Positions 62,609 to 64,000 of a stretch of 64,000 nt of DNA are shown in pieces. The stretch's first letter is position 1. The number at the start of each line of letters is the position of its first letter. The notes under the pieces were generated by a model that did not search any database, was not told the DNA's origin, and worked only from the letters and a program-made list of their open reading frames with translations. The position numbers were made by a program, and so were the translations under genes. Origin of the DNA: Lachnospiraceae bacterium JLR.KK002 (GTDB lineage Bacteria; Bacillota; Clostridia; Lachnospirales; Lachnospiraceae); assembly GCA_036941025.1 (NCBI GenBank), contig JAYMNP010000001.1, forward strand, positions 3,060,501 to 3,124,500. Direction: 5' to 3'.

Positions 62609-63588
62609 TACACATTATAAATATCTGTCTTGTATGCGTTCATATTATGCCGCATCCAGCCGATGGTTTCTTCAATTCCCTGTGCAAAGGTATACTGCTG
62701 TTTCCAGTCTGTCAGAGCCTGAATCTTTGTATTATCCCCCAGCAGGCGGTTCACTTCGCTTTTTTCCGGACGCAGGCGCTGTTCATCACAGACAATTTTC
62801 GCATTTGGATTAATCTGGGAAATGATTTCCTGCGCCAGCTCTCCGATGGAAATTTCCTGCCTGGTTGCAATATTGATTTCTTCCCCGATGGTTCGGGCCG
62901 ATTCCGCAATGGCAATAAAGCCTGCCGCCGTATCTTTCACATAATTAAAATCTCTGGTGGGAGTCAGGGAGCCTAATTTTATCTCTTCCTTTCCCGCCAG
63001 AAGCTGGGAAATAATAGTGGGTATCACTGCCCTTGCAGACTGTTTGGGCCCAAAGGTATTAAAGGGGCGCACAATGGACACCGGCATCTGAAAACTTCGG
63101 TAAAAGCTCTCTGCCAGCCGGTCTGCACCGATTTTTGTGGCAGAGTAGGGAGACTGGCCCTGATAAGGGTGTTTTTCATCAATGGGCACATACTGAGCCG
63201 TCCCGTACACTTCCGAGGTAGACGTCACCAGCACCCGTTCCGTTTCTAACTGACGTGCTGCCTGCAGTACGTTTAATGTTCCCTTAATATTAGTATCCAC
63301 ATAGGAATCGGGAGAATGGTAGCTGAAGGGGATGGCAATCAGCGCAGCCAGATGAAAGACTGCGTCCATTCCCTCCATGGCTTCCCGTACCCCGTTGGGG
63401 TCCCGGACGTCCCCGGTACATACTTCAATTTCTTTTAATTTATCTGCCGGAAGGCTGTCCAGCCACCCCCAGGTATTAAAAGAATTATAATAAGCAAAGG
63501 CTTTTACTTCATAGCCTTTTTCCAGCAAACTCTCTGTAAGGTGGCTTCCGATAAAACCGTCTGCCCCTGTTACCAGTACTTTTTTCAT
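62608..63588 (-). CDS. legB: NAD-dependent sugar 4,6-dehydratase, LegB type
   Basis: This extended short-chain dehydrogenase has 326 residues. The NAD site is TGADGFIGSHL at 7-17, with the catalytic Thr-Ser region TSTSEVYG and the active Tyr/Lys in SPYSATKIGADRLAESFY. FAYYNSFNTWGWLDSLP and PFSYHSPDSYVDTNIKGTLN are typical of LegB, which makes the 4-keto-6-deoxy intermediate from GDP- or UDP-linked GlcNAc on the way to legionaminic acid. The next gene, a nucleotidyltransferase, fits that pathway. Other 4,6-dehydratases of the family remain possible. Confidence 0.87.
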   Translation of the reverse strand: MKKVLVTGADGFIGSHLTESLLEKGYEVKAFAYYNSFNTWGWLDSLPADKLKEIEVCTGDVRDPNGVREAMEGMDAVFHLAALIAIPFSYHSPDSYVDTNIKGTLNVLQAARQLETERVLVTSTSEVYGTAQYVPIDEKHPYQGQSPYSATKIGADRLAESFYRSFQMPVSIVRPFNTFGPKQSARAVIPTIISQLLAGKEEIKLGSLTPTRDFNYVKDTAAGFIAIAESARTIGEEINIATRQEISIGELAQEIISQINPNAKIVCDEQRLRPEKSEVNRLLGDNTKIQALTDWKQQYTFAQGIEETIGWMRHNMNAYKTDIYNV

Positions 63589-63625
63589 AAACAGTATCCT
63601 TTCTGTTCTGATTTCAGATTTCCTG

Positions 63626-64000
63626 TTACGATTTCAGATTCAGCTTCTGCTCCATACGATGCATTTCCTCAAATTCTCCCATATCCAGAAAAGAATCCTC
63701 GCTGATTGGATACATGCCCACCTGGCGGTCTTCTTTTAACAGCCGGTCTGCCAGATCCGTCATATGAAAAAAGGTATCTTTCGGTATTTCCCGCAGCAGC
63801 TCCGGGCTCAGAATATACATACCCGTATTTACGAAGTAAGAAATTTTCGGTTTTTCCTCCATGGCTCTGATTCGGCCGTTCTCGCTGGAGTGAACCACCC
63901 CGTAAGGCACAATGATGTTTTTCAGGGCTGTTACAATGGTGAGTTCATTTCCTGCTTTCTGATGATACTCATATATATCGGCATAATCCGCATGAATCAG
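63626..64000 (-). CDS. Sugar-phosphate nucleotidyltransferase (PtmE-like), 5' part beyond the window
   Basis: The 124 residues seen form the C-terminal part of a GlmU/RmlA-type nucleotidyltransferase: IHADYADIYEYHQKAGNEL then LKNIIVPYGVVHSSENGRI and EEKPKISYFVNTGMYILSPE. In legionaminic acid clusters a GlcN-1-phosphate guanylyltransferase (PtmE) precedes LegB in the same way; that assignment here is by neighbourhood. The stop TAA is at 63626-63628, and legB begins 38 bases later. The catalytic N-terminal motif is outside the window. Confidence 0.8.
   Translation of the reverse strand: MIHADYADIYEYHQKAGNELTIVTALKNIIVPYGVVHSSENGRIRAMEEKPKISYFVNTGMYILSPELLREIPKDTFFHMTDLADRLLKEDRQVGMYPISEDSFLDMGEFEEMHRMEQKLNLKS

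Overview
The window looks like chromosomal DNA of a motile, gut-type member of the Firmicutes, most likely a Lachnospiraceae species. This is inferred from gene content: the secE-nusG-rplKA-rplJL-rpoBC-rpsLG-fusA-tuf order, a NADP-type glutamate dehydrogenase, a choloylglycine (bile salt) hydrolase, flagellin, MocR, FadR and MarR regulators, and strong AGGAGG ribosome sites. No rRNA operon, prophage, CRISPR array or intact transposon is visible.

Layout. 0-7 kb: 3' part of greA, an OmpR-type two-component system, and a plus-strand cell-envelope glycosylation operon made of a YfhO-GtrA read-through fusion and a GT2 polyprenyl-phosphate glycosyltransferase. 7-12 kb: hypB, a 912-residue flavin/iron-sulfur oxidoreductase and hypA, divergent from a FadR-type regulator; each promoter carries the same TGGT-N3-ACCA palindrome. 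12-15 kb: a tiny four-repeat protein, a chemotaxis receptor and a small alarmone synthetase. 15-18 kb: a HEPN-like protein with a KGGVGR/AAA double ATPase, a candidate defence pair. 18-23 kb: MocR regulator, DUF1015 protein, endonuclease III and a PepSY lipoprotein. 23-27 kb: a three-gene McrBC-type restriction system followed by a decayed three-gene operon that includes a SecB-like chaperone remnant. 27-30 kb: MarR-citrate synthase read-through ORF and a wrecked MFS transporter. 30-36 kb: bioY with a BirA-type operator, tRNA-Pro(CGG), bile salt hydrolase, a solitary N6-adenine methyltransferase and gdhA, then mobile-element scars.

36.7-58.8 kb: the translation/transcription superoperon on the minus strand in canonical order, but interrupted twice. 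Between rpoC and rpsL lie a truncated LysR gene and a truncated membrane-protein gene. Between rplL and rpoB lie an AAA ATPase/TPR pair and an ECF sigma factor/DUF4179 pair. Several housekeeping promoters (-35/-10 with 17-18 bp spacers), an L10-type leader and intrinsic terminators can be read directly.

58.9-64 kb: a flagellar filament island with a FliD-like protein and flagellin, each preceded by a sigma-28-type promoter. It is followed by a glycosyltransferase, LegB and a sugar nucleotidyltransferase, which suggests legionaminic-acid-type glycosylation of flagellin. The most interesting candidates for unknown biology are the HEPN/KGGVGR pair, the ATPase/TPR pair lodged inside the ribosomal-RNA polymerase operon, the FadR-controlled HypAB-oxidoreductase unit, a dispersed hairpin repeat family, and a sequence motif repeated just after rplK and rplJ.
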